From: Verrucolacustris sp044348085 | Lineage (GTDB): Bacteria; Verrucomicrobiota; Verrucomicrobiia; Methylacidiphilales; Verrucolacustridaceae | Assembly (NCBI GenBank): GCA_044348085.1 | Contig: JBIKTM010000002.1 | Span: forward strand, 1-64,000 | DNA length: 64,000 bases | Reading direction: 5' to 3' | In this document: piece after piece, positions 34,351 through 43,384 of the stretch | Position numbering within the stretch: position 1 is the first letter of the stretch | How the letters are laid out: every line of letters starts with the position of its first letter | Position numbers and translations under genes: made by a program | Notes under the pieces: model-generated | Databases searched by the model: none | What the model was told of the DNA's origin: nothing | What the model saw: the letters and a program-made list of their open reading frames with translations, nothing else

Positions 34351-36876
34351 ATGGCCAAACTTAAACCTACACGCACTGGTCCCACCCTAGGCCAAGAGGT
34401 CATCGCCTTGGCCATCCTCGGTACCGGCATTCTCCTGCTTCTCGCTCTCTTCTCGTTCGATCCCCGCGACCTTTCGTTCTACTCCCAACCTCCTCAAAAC
34501 CCAAAAGCCAACCTCGTCGGCCCAGCCGGTGCCTACCTCGGCGGTATCCTCTTTCTCCTTTTCGGGCTGGGCTCCTACCTTTTCCCCGTTGTCTTTATCG
34601 CCGGCGGACTCCTCCTCTTCTTTGCCAAAGAAGTGCGCTACTCCCAAAAATTTATTCTCCTCGGCATTCTTCTCGTTACAGGCGCCAGCCTACTTCAACT
34701 CGCCGCCCCAGCCTTCGGTCCCTCCCTCGCCAACCCTCTTTTTTCAGGAGCTCGTGGACTCGAGGTCACGCCCTCCCCAGCTGGAAAGATGCCCGGGGGC
34801 TACATCGGCTACTTCCTGAATGACAAATTCCTTGCTCCGATCCTCGGCCAAGTAGGCGCTGTCCTTGTCTTCGGCCTTTCCTACCTCGTCGTACTCGTCC
34901 TTCTTTTTGAATTTCGCCCCGCTGAACTTGCCCGCGCCTTCGGAGAGGCTGGCCGCGCCTTGGTCGACCACTATCTCGACTACCGAATCCGCAAAGCTCA
35001 GCCCTCCGAACGGATTGAGCTCGAACAGAAAAAACTCGAGATTGAGCAAAAACGTCTCCGCCGGCGCTTGGCCAAAGAAAAAGCCGCCGTCCAAACATCC
35101 TCCAGCCCCACCACCCCAACTTCCACCCCCGCGCCTAACCGGCCCACCCCGAAAATTCTCGATACTACCATCACCCCCCTTTCCTCCTCCCTACCCACAC
35201 CCGCCAAAGCCAAATCGGAGAAACCAACCAAACCAGATTCCTCCAGCTCCAAAATCAAAGAGCTAGGCACTCCCGTCAATCCTCTCCCCTCTACGGAGCC
35301 AACCCCGAAACCCAAACCTGCCCCCAAGCCCACCCCAGCTCCGATCCCCGCCTCCACCCGCCCAACCTACGACACCTACAAACTTCCCCCAATCGATCTT
35401 CTTCAAAAATCAGAGAAGGATGTTCGTCCTACCTTTTCGGAAGACGAACTCAAGGCCAACCAGCAACGCATCATTGAAACTCTTTCCCACTTCGATATCG
35501 AGGTAAGTCCTGGCGACATCACCCGCGGGGCCACCATCACCCGCTACGAACTCTATCCAGCTCCCGGAATCCGGGTGGAACGCATCTGTAATCTTGAGCG
35601 CGATCTTGCCCGCACCATGAAAGCAGAACGAATTAACATCCTCGCCCCAGTTCCTGGACGTGACACCGTCGCCATCGAGGTTGCTAACCCCTCCAAAGTC
35701 AAAGTTCTCCTCCGCGATCTGATCGAGTGCGCTGAGTGGAACTCCTCCTCCGCCCACCTTCCCATCTCCTTGGGCAAGGACGTGTATGGTGCCACTCTGA
35801 TCGACGATCTGGCCGATCTACCCCATGCCCTCATTGCAGGCACAACAGGTTCCGGAAAATCGGTTTGTATTAATACTCTCCTCCTGAGCCTTCTCTACCG
35901 TTTCAGCCCAGACGATCTCCGTCTTATTTTGATCGACCCCAAGGTCGTCGAACTCCAGGTCTACAATCGCCTTCCCCACCTCGTCGTTCCCGTTGTCACA
36001 GAGCCCAAAAAAGTTCTTCTCGCACTTCGATGGGTCACTGTTGAAATGGAAAAACGGTACAGGTACATGGCTAAGGCAGGCGTTCGCAACATCGCGACGT
36101 TTAATACCCGCGTCCGTGTACCCCATCGGGTCGAGGAACTCGACCTTGCTCCCCAGATGGAAAACGGAGACCCCGCTCCTCCCCCTCCCATCTCATCCGA
36201 AGAACCTCTTCCTGATCGCCTCCCCTACATCGTTGTGATCATCGATGAGCTCGCCAACCTCATGCAAGTCGCTCCCGCCGAAGTTGAGAACGCCATCGCC
36301 CTCCTCTCTGCCAAAGCTCGTGCTGCGGGGATCCACCTTGTCATCGCGACTCAAACCCCTCGCGCTGCAGTCATTACCGGGGTGATCAAAACCAACGTTC
36401 CTGCCCGAATCGCTTTTCAAGTTCCCTCGGGAGTTGATTCCCGCGTAATCCTCGACGAATCGGGCGCCGAAAACCTGCTCGGCAAAGGAGACCTCCTCTA
36501 TCTTCGCCCCGGCGCCAGCAAGTTGATCCGGGCTCAAGGGGCCTTCGTCTCAGATGAGGAAGTCTCACGCGTGATCGACTTCATCGCCGCCCAAGCCAAA
36601 CCCTTCTACGAGCAGGAAATTCACGCCAAACTTACAAAACCTTCATCAGGGGATTCCGAGCTATCCGAAAAAGACGAGGATCTCCTCCACAGCGCTCTGG
36701 AAGTCGTAAAAATAGAAAAGCGCGCCTCTACATCGTTGCTACAGAGGAAGTTAGGACTTGGGTACGGAAGGGCTGCATGGGTGATTGATCAATTCGAGAC
36801 CCGCGGTATTATTGGACCTCGCGATGGAGCCAAAGATCGGGAGATCTTGGTCGATCTCGATACCGTCCAATTATGA
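34351..36876 (+). CDS. ftsK: DNA translocase FtsK
   Basis: 841 aa. Pumps the chromosome terminus through the septum and activates dimer resolution. About four to five N-terminal TMs (residues 15-190), a Pro/Lys/Thr-rich linker (250-345), the alpha/beta motor (AGTTGSGKSVCINTLLL Walker A; YIVVIIDELANLM Walker B) and a C-terminal gamma winged helix (ALEVVKIEKRASTSLLQRKL, YGRAAWVIDQFE). The motor motif that is normally ATQRPSVDVITG reads ATQTPRAAVITG here. Heads the operon that continues with the rodZ-like gene (ATGA overlap). Confidence 0.96.
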   Translation: MAKLKPTRTGPTLGQEVIALAILGTGILLLLALFSFDPRDLSFYSQPPQNPKANLVGPAGAYLGGILFLLFGLGSYLFPVVFIAGGLLLFFAKEVRYSQKFILLGILLVTGASLLQLAAPAFGPSLANPLFSGARGLEVTPSPAGKMPGGYIGYFLNDKFLAPILGQVGAVLVFGLSYLVVLVLLFEFRPAELARAFGEAGRALVDHYLDYRIRKAQPSERIELEQKKLEIEQKRLRRRLAKEKAAVQTSSSPTTPTSTPAPNRPTPKILDTTITPLSSSLPTPAKAKSEKPTKPDSSSSKIKELGTPVNPLPSTEPTPKPKPAPKPTPAPIPASTRPTYDTYKLPPIDLLQKSEKDVRPTFSEDELKANQQRIIETLSHFDIEVSPGDITRGATITRYELYPAPGIRVERICNLERDLARTMKAERINILAPVPGRDTVAIEVANPSKVKVLLRDLIECAEWNSSSAHLPISLGKDVYGATLIDDLADLPHALIAGTTGSGKSVCINTLLLSLLYRFSPDDLRLILIDPKVVELQVYNRLPHLVVPVVTEPKKVLLALRWVTVEMEKRYRYMAKAGVRNIATFNTRVRVPHRVEELDLAPQMENGDPAPPPPISSEEPLPDRLPYIVVIIDELANLMQVAPAEVENAIALLSAKARAAGIHLVIATQTPRAAVITGVIKTNVPARIAFQVPSGVDSRVILDESGAENLLGKGDLLYLRPGASKLIRAQGAFVSDEEVSRVIDFIAAQAKPFYEQEIHAKLTKPSSGDSELSEKDEDLLHSALEVVKIEKRASTSLLQRKLGLGYGRAAWVIDQFETRGIIGPRDGAKDREILVDLDTVQL

Positions 36877-37766
36877 AGAAAAATACGTCTGTCACAGCTG
36901 AGGTTGCAGAAACCACCGACCCCGTTGCCTCCCAACTGGGTGTAGCCCGTCTTCGCCTAGGTTGGACTATCGAGGAGGCCTCGGCTCGCACTCGCCTTCA
37001 CTTAAACGTCATCCGGCGCCTTGAGGCCGGCGACTATGACAAATTTCCAAGCATCGCCTACGCCCGTGGATTTCTCCGCATCTACGCCCGTGAACTCGGT
37101 CTCGATCCCAAAAAAATCCTTCGTGAGTTCCAGCCGCAGCACGATGCGGACGACTCCATTCTGGATATTCGTCCCGAAATGCTAGAAGCCCTTCCCACCC
37201 GAGCCTCTGAACCCATTTTAACGACCCGAGGAATTGGCATGGGTGTCCTCGGCCTCGTGGGTGTTTTTGTCGTCTCCGTCATTGGAATTCAGCTTTACCG
37301 GGTTTGGCCTGTGAAATCTCCTAAAGACCCGTCCACACTTGCCCCCATCGGTGCTGTGGATAAAGAATCCTCCAACACAGCAAGCCAAGCAACGGCAGTT
37401 CCAACCGACTCAAGCACAGCATCCGCAAAGCAGGCCCAACCTCTCTCCTCTCTCCCTATGGTTCAAACATCGGACAACGCTCCCGCCGCCAAATCGTCCA
37501 CCCCTCAGCAACTTCGCATTAAGGCGAAGAAAGACACTTGGGTCCGCATCGTTGCCATTCAAGACGGTAAAGAAGTCCAGCTTTTCGAGGATACTATCGA
37601 CGAGGATGACATTGTGCCTGCCAAAGATGACCCTGCATGGTCAGGCGAAGCTTTTATCGTAACCACTCGGGAAGCCTCGGATGCCGAAATTATCTTCAAC
37701 GACTCCAACTTCGGCCCGTACGAAAAGCCCGGTCCGCAAACCTTCCGCCTCCCCGCCGGTCGCTAG
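36873..37766 (+). CDS. rodZ: RodZ-like helix-turn-helix membrane protein
   Basis: 297 aa. N-terminal HTH (LGVARLRLGWTIEEASAR, YARGFLRIYARELGL), a single TM (MGVLGLVGVFVVSVIGIQLY, residues ~122-142), a Ser/Ala/Gln-rich linker and a C-terminal beta-rich DUF4115-like domain (LRIKAKKDTWVRIVAIQDG). RodZ links MreB to the membrane and helps cell-shape control. Start overlaps ftsK as ATGA. It complements the mre/rod operon at 13.6-25.4 kb. Confidence 0.88.
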   Translation: MKKNTSVTAEVAETTDPVASQLGVARLRLGWTIEEASARTRLHLNVIRRLEAGDYDKFPSIAYARGFLRIYARELGLDPKKILREFQPQHDADDSILDIRPEMLEALPTRASEPILTTRGIGMGVLGLVGVFVVSVIGIQLYRVWPVKSPKDPSTLAPIGAVDKESSNTASQATAVPTDSSTASAKQAQPLSSLPMVQTSDNAPAAKSSTPQQLRIKAKKDTWVRIVAIQDGKEVQLFEDTIDEDDIVPAKDDPAWSGEAFIVTTREASDAEIIFNDSNFGPYEKPGPQTFRLPAGR

Positions 37767-37796
37767 CGCGCTGTCTCCGCGCCTAACTGCCTTCTT

Positions 37797-39158
37797 ATGG
37801 CCACCAAAGTCGGTCTCATCTCGTTGGGTTGCGCCAAAAATCTGGTCGACTCTGAAATCATGCTCGGCCATCTCCGTTCGGCTGGGATGGATCTGACCGC
37901 CGACTCGGCCGAAGCCGATGTACTCATCGTGAACACCTGCGCCTTTATCGACTCTGCAAAAACCGAGAGCATCACTGCGGTTCTCGAAGCCCACCGCGAT
38001 CGCGGTCTTCACCGACGCCACGCCGATCAACGCCTCATCGTCGCTGGCTGCATGTCACAACGTTTTTCTTCTGAACTCACAGGCGAACTTAAGGAAGTCG
38101 ACGCCTTCATTGGCCTCGACCAGTTGGAGGAGGTTGCCCCCATCGTGCGCCGTGTGTTGTCCCGCCCCGCCGGCGCTTCACCTGAAGATCTCGTGCCCGA
38201 CCATCTTCCCGTCTACATCCCCGACTTCAACACTCCCCGCTGGCGTCTCACACCCAAACATTTCGCCTATGTAAAGATTGCCGAGGGCTGTAACCATCCC
38301 TGCTCCTTCTGCGTCATTCCTCAAATGCGCGGAAAACATCGGAGTCGGACAATCGAATCGATTCGTCGTGAAGCCGAACAACTTGTTTCAGAGGGAGTCA
38401 AAGAGCTCCTGCTCATTTCCCAGGATACCACCTACTTCGGAATGGATCGCTGGACCGAAGGTCGCGGTCCCCGCGCTCAAGTCACAGCTTCCCGCGGAGA
38501 GAGCCTGATCGACCTTCTCGAAGCCCTCTCCTCCATCAAAGGCGACTTCTGGATCCGCCTCCTCTACACCCACCCTGCCCACTGGTCGGATGAACTCATC
38601 GCCGCCATTGCACGCCTCCCTAAGGTGGCACGCTACGTCGACATGCCCCTTCAGCACATCCAAGAGGGCATGCTCAAAGATATGCGTAGGGAAACTTCCG
38701 AAGCACATATTCGCGACCTTGTCGCTCGCCTCCGTGCAGGTATCCCCGGCCTAGCCATTCGCACTACTTTTATCGTGGGTTTCCCAGGAGAAACCGATGC
38801 GCAGTTCGACACTCTGCTTGGCTTTATTCAAAGCGCAAAGTTTGATCGAATGGGCGTCTTCACCTACTCCCAGGAATCAGGAAGTCGCGCAGCAAAAATG
38901 GAGGGCCAGATCTCCGCTTCAGTCAAAAAGGCGCGCTATCGGAAAGCCATGGCAGCCCAGCAGAAAGTCGCGACCGAACGTGCTGCTTCCTTCGTAGGAA
39001 AAAAAGTGCGCGTCTTGGTCGACACCCCAAACTCTGCGCGAACCGAAGCCGATGCCCCTGACGTCGACGGCAAAGTCCTACTCCAAAAACCACTTAGTCC
39101 AGGCGAGTTTGCCGACGTCACCATCACGAGTCACAAAATTTACGATCTAATCGCCTAA
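37797..39158 (+). CDS. rimO: Ribosomal protein S12 methylthiotransferase RimO
   Basis: 453 aa radical-SAM enzyme that methylthiolates Asp88 of ribosomal S12. N-terminal MTTase domain with cysteines in SLGCAKNLVDSE, VNTCAFIDSA and GCMSQRF; radical-SAM CxxxCxxC in GCNHPCSFCVIPQMRG; a C-terminal TRAM-like domain (FVGKKVRVLVDTPN). The GCAKNLVDSE motif is more RimO- than MiaB-like. Between the rodZ-like gene (30 bp upstream) and pgsA (117-bp spacer), where I see no clear promoter. Confidence 0.95.
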   Translation: MATKVGLISLGCAKNLVDSEIMLGHLRSAGMDLTADSAEADVLIVNTCAFIDSAKTESITAVLEAHRDRGLHRRHADQRLIVAGCMSQRFSSELTGELKEVDAFIGLDQLEEVAPIVRRVLSRPAGASPEDLVPDHLPVYIPDFNTPRWRLTPKHFAYVKIAEGCNHPCSFCVIPQMRGKHRSRTIESIRREAEQLVSEGVKELLLISQDTTYFGMDRWTEGRGPRAQVTASRGESLIDLLEALSSIKGDFWIRLLYTHPAHWSDELIAAIARLPKVARYVDMPLQHIQEGMLKDMRRETSEAHIRDLVARLRAGIPGLAIRTTFIVGFPGETDAQFDTLLGFIQSAKFDRMGVFTYSQESGSRAAKMEGQISASVKKARYRKAMAAQQKVATERAASFVGKKVRVLVDTPNSARTEADAPDVDGKVLLQKPLSPGEFADVTITSHKIYDLIA

Positions 39159-39275
39159 CTTTTGCCTCGAATTCAAAATTCCTTTCTTAACCCTATTTAC
39201 ACTGCTCTTTACTAGCTTCCCGAACCCTAAAATTCACCGTTTCTTCAATCTCGTCTTCAACCTATTCTAAGCGGG

Positions 39276-39848
39276 ATGACTCTTCCCGACTGGCTCACAA
39301 TGGCACGCGTCGTGACGGCCTTTATCCTCCTCATCCTTCTTCAAGCGTGTGCTCACCCCCCTGTCCCTCTTTGGACTGCATGGCTTGCCCTAACTCTTTT
39401 TGTAGCCGCCGCAATGACCGATTGGCTGGACGGCCACCTTGCACGGCGCTGGAAAATCGAATCGGATTTCGGTCGTCTTTTCGATCCCCTCGCCGACAAA
39501 CTCCTCGTTGCCGTCGCCTTTATCGGCCTGCTCGGGGCGGGCCTCCTTCCCGTCTGGTTTGTCTCCCTTGTCGTAGCCCGCGAGTTTCTTATCACAGGGA
39601 TACGCCTTGTCGCCGGCCAAAAGGGCATCGTCCTTGCCGCGGAAAAAGTGGGAAAGCACAAAACAGTTACTCAGATGGTTACGGCGATTCTCGCTCTGCT
39701 TCTCCTCGCGATTGACCCATCACTGCCCGCAGGTCGCACCCTACTGGATGTTGCTGTTATCGTGACTGCTCTCATCACGGCAGTCTCAGGCCTCTACTAC
39801 CTTGCTAAAAACTACCCCCTCATCGTTTCCCACGTGCGACGCCCATGA
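39276..39848 (+). CDS. pgsA: CDP-alcohol phosphatidyltransferase (probably PgsA)
   Basis: 190 aa integral membrane enzyme. The CDP-alcohol phosphotransferase motif is complete: DWLDGHLARRWKIESDFGRLFDPLADK (quoted in part; D-x2-D-G-x2-A-R-x8-G-x3-D-x3-D), with about five TMs. The size and position next to rimO and the rodZ-like gene favour phosphatidylglycerophosphate synthase. It overlaps the next ORF (ATGA). Confidence 0.9.
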   Translation: MTLPDWLTMARVVTAFILLILLQACAHPPVPLWTAWLALTLFVAAAMTDWLDGHLARRWKIESDFGRLFDPLADKLLVAVAFIGLLGAGLLPVWFVSLVVAREFLITGIRLVAGQKGIVLAAEKVGKHKTVTQMVTAILALLLLAIDPSLPAGRTLLDVAVIVTALITAVSGLYYLAKNYPLIVSHVRRP

Positions 39849-40342
39849 TCCAAGGATTCAAAGAACTCGCATCCGTTTGTCAGGCCATCGCGATAGGTCA
39901 GCAATCGGTTCTCCTTCGAAAAGCAGGGATTCGTGAGACCACTTCAGAAAGCGGGTTTGGAACCAAATCCTTTTACCTGCTTCCCACCCACTACCACGAA
40001 AAGGATGCAAAAGGACCTACAGCCGATTTTCAGATCTCCGTCCGCGTGGATGTTCTTCGATCCGGCGACCTGCTTGACTGGTCTCAAATCGAAAAGCTTC
40101 TCCCTTTCACCGCCTACAATCCCAAGACCATTCGGGAACACTTCGATTCACGAGATCAGAAGCTCCTCCACTTTGCACTTGTTCGCCCATTTCTCCTTCA
40201 ACCCATTTGGTCGTTGCCCTCCTCCGCAGAACTCAGAGGGTGCCGGTCCTGGTTTGATCTTCCTCCCCCTCCATCGTCCATTCTTGAGTCCGCCATCCCT
40301 GAAACCGAACAAACACGCCATACAGTTCTTCTTCTTTCATGA
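39845..40342 (+). CDS. DUF1802-like protein
   Basis: 165 aa soluble protein. The N-terminal half resembles the DUF1802 family: KELASVCQAIAIGQQSVLLRKAGIRE and SFYLLPTHYHEKD, which suggest a small conserved fold with an arginine/lysine-histidine-rich core. The function is unknown. The overlaps on both sides (ATGA with pgsA; ATGA with the HTH/MBL gene) place it in the operon. Confidence 0.65.
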   Translation: MIQGFKELASVCQAIAIGQQSVLLRKAGIRETTSESGFGTKSFYLLPTHYHEKDAKGPTADFQISVRVDVLRSGDLLDWSQIEKLLPFTAYNPKTIREHFDSRDQKLLHFALVRPFLLQPIWSLPSSAELRGCRSWFDLPPPPSSILESAIPETEQTRHTVLLLS

Positions 40343-41145
40343 ACCTCGAAGACACACATCTCGACGTCCTTCTCAAAGCTCAGAAAGCTCTGGGCATCAC
40401 GGATCGTGACCTTATTAGACTTTCTGAAATATCCGTTCCCGATCTCAACAATCTTCGCGCAGGAAAACGGGAGCCTACGGCGATCGAGAAAATTGCCAAA
40501 ACCCTGAATCTTCGCCCTCAAGCCGTCGCAGATCTTGCTAATGGATGCTGGTTTGCCCCCGCCGCCGCTTTGCCTCCACACGTTCTTATGTTCACTACCC
40601 CTTTTGACGATATGAAGGTAAATCACTATATCGTTTGGGACCCTTTGACCCTAAAGGCAGTTGCCTTCGACGCCGGCACAAATGCAGATCCCCTCTTTGC
40701 GGCTCTTCAACGCCATAAACTCACACTGACCCACATATTTCTTACTCACTCCCATGGGGACCACATTCTCGAACTCGACCGAATTCTTGAGAAAACCAAA
40801 GCCGAGGCATTCGCTCCTGAATCTGAACCCGTCCAAGGATGTAAACCCGTCCAAAACTCAAAAAAGATGAAGATCGGCTCCCTTACAATCGTGGCTCACA
40901 CAGTTCCAGGACACTCAACTGGCGGGACGGTGTACGAAATTAAGGGAATGGAAACCCCAATCGCAGTTGTTGGAGATGTTATTTTTGCAGGATCCATTGG
41001 CGGCATCCGATCCCGGTACAGACCTGCCCTCGAGGCGATTCGGGCAGGTGTTCTTAACCTGCCACCAGAGACCCTTCTTCTTCCAGGCCACGGCCCAATC
41101 ACCACCGTTGCTCACGAACTCGCCCACAATCCATTTTTCCCGTGA
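40339..41145 (+). CDS. HTH domain fused to metallo-beta-lactamase-fold hydrolase
   Basis: 268 aa. Residues ~8-70 form a Cro/C1-like helix-turn-helix (LLKAQKALGITDRDLIRLSE, KREPTAIEKIAKTLN). Residues ~85-268 form an MBL hydrolase: FLTHSHGDHILEL (HxHxDH), VPGHSTGG, VVGDVIFAGSIGG (bridging Asp) and LLPGHGP. This is the glyoxalase II-like set of metal ligands, so two-metal hydrolase activity is likely. The N-terminal HTH is an uncommon partner. It overlaps queC (GTGA), linking it to queuosine precursor genes. The substrate is unknown. Confidence 0.85.
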   Translation: MNLEDTHLDVLLKAQKALGITDRDLIRLSEISVPDLNNLRAGKREPTAIEKIAKTLNLRPQAVADLANGCWFAPAAALPPHVLMFTTPFDDMKVNHYIVWDPLTLKAVAFDAGTNADPLFAALQRHKLTLTHIFLTHSHGDHILELDRILEKTKAEAFAPESEPVQGCKPVQNSKKMKIGSLTIVAHTVPGHSTGGTVYEIKGMETPIAVVGDVIFAGSIGGIRSRYRPALEAIRAGVLNLPPETLLLPGHGPITTVAHELAHNPFFP

Positions 41146-41834
41146 AGGTTGTTGTCCTTCTTTCGGGTGGCCTAGATTCGGTCACCGTCTTACATCATAT
41201 GTTCGCCACGGAGAAGGTTGTGGCCGCTCTAAGCTTCGATTACGGTGCCAAACATAACGCTCGAGAACTTCCCTGTGCAGCCGATCAGTGCCGATCGCTT
41301 CGCATCCCCAATCGCATTGTTTCTCTCAACTTTATGGCCGATGCCTTTAAATCCGACCTCCTAAAATCTGGCGGCAAGATTCCTGACGGGCACTACGAGG
41401 AGGAGTCCATGAAAAAGACTGTTGTCCCGTTTCGGAACGGAATCTTTCTCTCTTTGGGTACAGGCTTTGCGGAAAGCTTGGGCGCGGATGCAGTTGCCAT
41501 TGCGGCTCACGCAGGCGATCACACCATCTATCCCGACTGTCGTGAGGATTTTCTCAATCCTATGGCCCAAGCCATGGAGTCAGGAACCTACGCCCGCATC
41601 AAACTCCTTCGCCCGTTTGTCTCCATGGACAAGACAGCCATTGTACGGCGTGGCGCTGAGTTGAAAGTCGACTACGCACGGACGTGGTCCTGTTACAAAG
41701 GTGGCCTGCTCCACTGTGGCACCTGCGGAACCTGTATCGAACGTCGCGAAGCCTTCCTGATGGCAGGCATTCCCGATCCCACCCCATACGTCACCACCCC
41801 ACCTCTGCCGCCCAAACCCATTCCAGCTGCCTAA
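41142..41834 (+). CDS. queC: 7-cyano-7-deazaguanine (preQ0) synthase QueC
   Basis: 230 aa. Converts 7-carboxy-7-deazaguanine to preQ0 using ATP and ammonia. The PP-loop LSGGLDSVTVLHH and the C-terminal zinc motif CYKGGLLHCGTCGTC (with SCYKGG) are both intact. It starts at GTG, overlapping the HTH/MBL stop, and is followed 4 bp later by queE. No queD, folE or queF is in the window. Confidence 0.96.
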   Translation: MKVVVLLSGGLDSVTVLHHMFATEKVVAALSFDYGAKHNARELPCAADQCRSLRIPNRIVSLNFMADAFKSDLLKSGGKIPDGHYEEESMKKTVVPFRNGIFLSLGTGFAESLGADAVAIAAHAGDHTIYPDCREDFLNPMAQAMESGTYARIKLLRPFVSMDKTAIVRRGAELKVDYARTWSCYKGGLLHCGTCGTCIERREAFLMAGIPDPTPYVTTPPLPPKPIPAA

Positions 41835-41838
41835 TCCC

Positions 41839-42576
41839 ATGCGGATAGCGGAAATCTTCCACTCGATTCAGGGAGAGGGTCTACTCGCCGGAGTTCCCTC
41901 CATCTTTATCCGCACCTCTGGTTGCAACCTGCGCTGTCACTGGTGCGATACCCCCTACGCTTCCTGGAAACCAGAGGGCCCAGAGATGTCTATTGAAGAG
42001 ATTCTAAAGAAGCTCACAGAGTGGAACTGCGATCACGTGGTGCTGACTGGAGGCGAACCCATGATTGCCCCCGATCTTCCCGAACTTGCGACCGTTCTAA
42101 AAAAGCAGAATAAGCACATCACCATTGAAACCGCCGGCACTATCCTTCCCAACGGCATTCCCTGCGATTTGGCCTCGCTCAGCCCAAAACTTTCCAACTC
42201 CACGCCTTCTCCCGAACGGGACCCAGCTTGGGCAAAAAAACACGAAGCCACCCGCCTACAACCCGAAGTGATTTCCGAGTGGATTCGAAAATATCCGTTT
42301 CAATTAAAATTCGTTGTCTCATCCGAAAACGATCTGGTCGAAATTAAGAATCTCCTGTCCCGCCTAGAAACCTTCGTAGCACCTCCGCACCAGTCGGTTC
42401 GGGGCGAAGAAGGTCCCCCTGTCCCCTTACCCCAAATCCTCCTCATGCCCGAGGGCATCGATGTAAAAGCGCTCGCCACCCGCTCCCCATGGCTTGTCGA
42501 TATCTGCAAACGAGAGGGCTTCCGTTTCTGTCCCCGCCTACACATTGAACTTTTCGGTCATACGCGGGGGACTTAA
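41839..42576 (+). CDS. queE: 7-carboxy-7-deazaguanine synthase QueE
   Basis: 245 aa radical-SAM enzyme making 7-carboxy-7-deazaguanine. N-terminal FHSIQGEGLLAGVPSIFIR, cluster motif CNLRCHWCDTPYA, and HVVLTGGEP. It has an insertion of about 40 residues (AWAKKHEATRLQPEVISEW region), and the C-terminus is longer than compact forms. Last gene of the ftsK-queE run, followed by a hairpin. Confidence 0.95.
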   Translation: MRIAEIFHSIQGEGLLAGVPSIFIRTSGCNLRCHWCDTPYASWKPEGPEMSIEEILKKLTEWNCDHVVLTGGEPMIAPDLPELATVLKKQNKHITIETAGTILPNGIPCDLASLSPKLSNSTPSPERDPAWAKKHEATRLQPEVISEWIRKYPFQLKFVVSSENDLVEIKNLLSRLETFVAPPHQSVRGEEGPPVPLPQILLMPEGIDVKALATRSPWLVDICKREGFRFCPRLHIELFGHTRGT

Positions 42577-42584
42577 AGAAACAA

Positions 42585-42610
42585 CCCTCCTTAGCCTTAG
42601 CGAAGGAGGG
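42585..42610. terminator. Hairpin after queE
   Basis: CCCTCCTT and AAGGAGGG flank a 10-nt loop (AGCCTTAGCG), giving a perfect 8-bp stem 8 bp after the queE stop and 62 bp before the end of the convergent SDR gene. There is no strong T-run on either side, so it is an imperfect intrinsic terminator, or acts for both directions. Confidence 0.55.
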
Positions 42611-42672
42611 CACATAGAACTACACACTCGCGGAACCTAATCTACCGTCGGAAGCCCAACGCCACAGTTACA

Positions 42673-43341
42673 CTACGCTATTTTTACAATCCTTCCGCTC
42701 TGACTTCCCGCCTCCAACCCCACTAAATCTAAAATCTGTATCACTACCTCCTCCGGCTTTTTTCCACCCTTGTGCATCTCGGTGTCTAGGAACGGTGGCT
42801 CGACCGCATTGACCAAAATATCCAAGCCCTTCAATTCGTAGGAAACTGCTTTCGTCAACGAATCCAACGCACACTTCGAGGCACAGTACGCCGATGCCTT
42901 AGGCAAATGCTTGATAGGGGCACTGATGTTCAAAATACGCCCAAATCCACGCTGAATCATGCCAGGCAAAATTGCCCTCATCAGCAGATACGGTCCCCGT
43001 ACATTGGTCGCCATAATTTTATCCCACTCCTCCACGGGCAGATCCTGTACCGCTTTCATCCCGGTGATGATTCCCGCGTTGTTGATCAAAACATCAATCG
43101 GCCCAACCTTCTCTGCCATCTTCAGGCCTTTCTCTACCGATTTTAGATCCGTTACATCCATCTCCACCGCTGTGCCCATGCCTCCGGCCTTGTTCACCTC
43201 ATCCGCTGTTTGCTGAATCTTATCCTTTCTCCTGCCCGCACAAATAACCTTCGCCCCAACCTGCCCCGCCGCTAAAGCCAAAGTCTTCCCTAACCCAGAC
43301 CCGGCTCCTGTAATCAGTACAACCTTATCTTTTAAATTCAT
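42673..43341 (-). CDS. Short-chain dehydrogenase/reductase (SDR)
   Basis: 222 aa classical SDR. Rossmann glycine motif TGAGSGLGKTLALAA, NNAGI, active-site SAPIKHLPKASAYCASKCA (Ser, Tyr-x-x-x-Lys), and a C-terminal PPFLDTEMHKGG. NAD(P)-dependent oxidation or reduction of an unknown alcohol or ketone. Related to 3-oxoacyl-ACP reductase (FabG-like) but no ACP or fatty-acid gene is adjacent. 43 bp downstream of the solute-binding-like gene on the same strand, separated enough that cotranscription is possible. Confidence 0.88.
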   Translation of the reverse strand: MNLKDKVVLITGAGSGLGKTLALAAGQVGAKVICAGRRKDKIQQTADEVNKAGGMGTAVEMDVTDLKSVEKGLKMAEKVGPIDVLINNAGIITGMKAVQDLPVEEWDKIMATNVRGPYLLMRAILPGMIQRGFGRILNISAPIKHLPKASAYCASKCALDSLTKAVSYELKGLDILVNAVEPPFLDTEMHKGGKKPEEVVIQILDLVGLEAGSQSGRIVKIA

Positions 43342-43384
43342 AATTAGTTAGGGCGCGATTTGCACATCGCACCAGATTTGGAGC

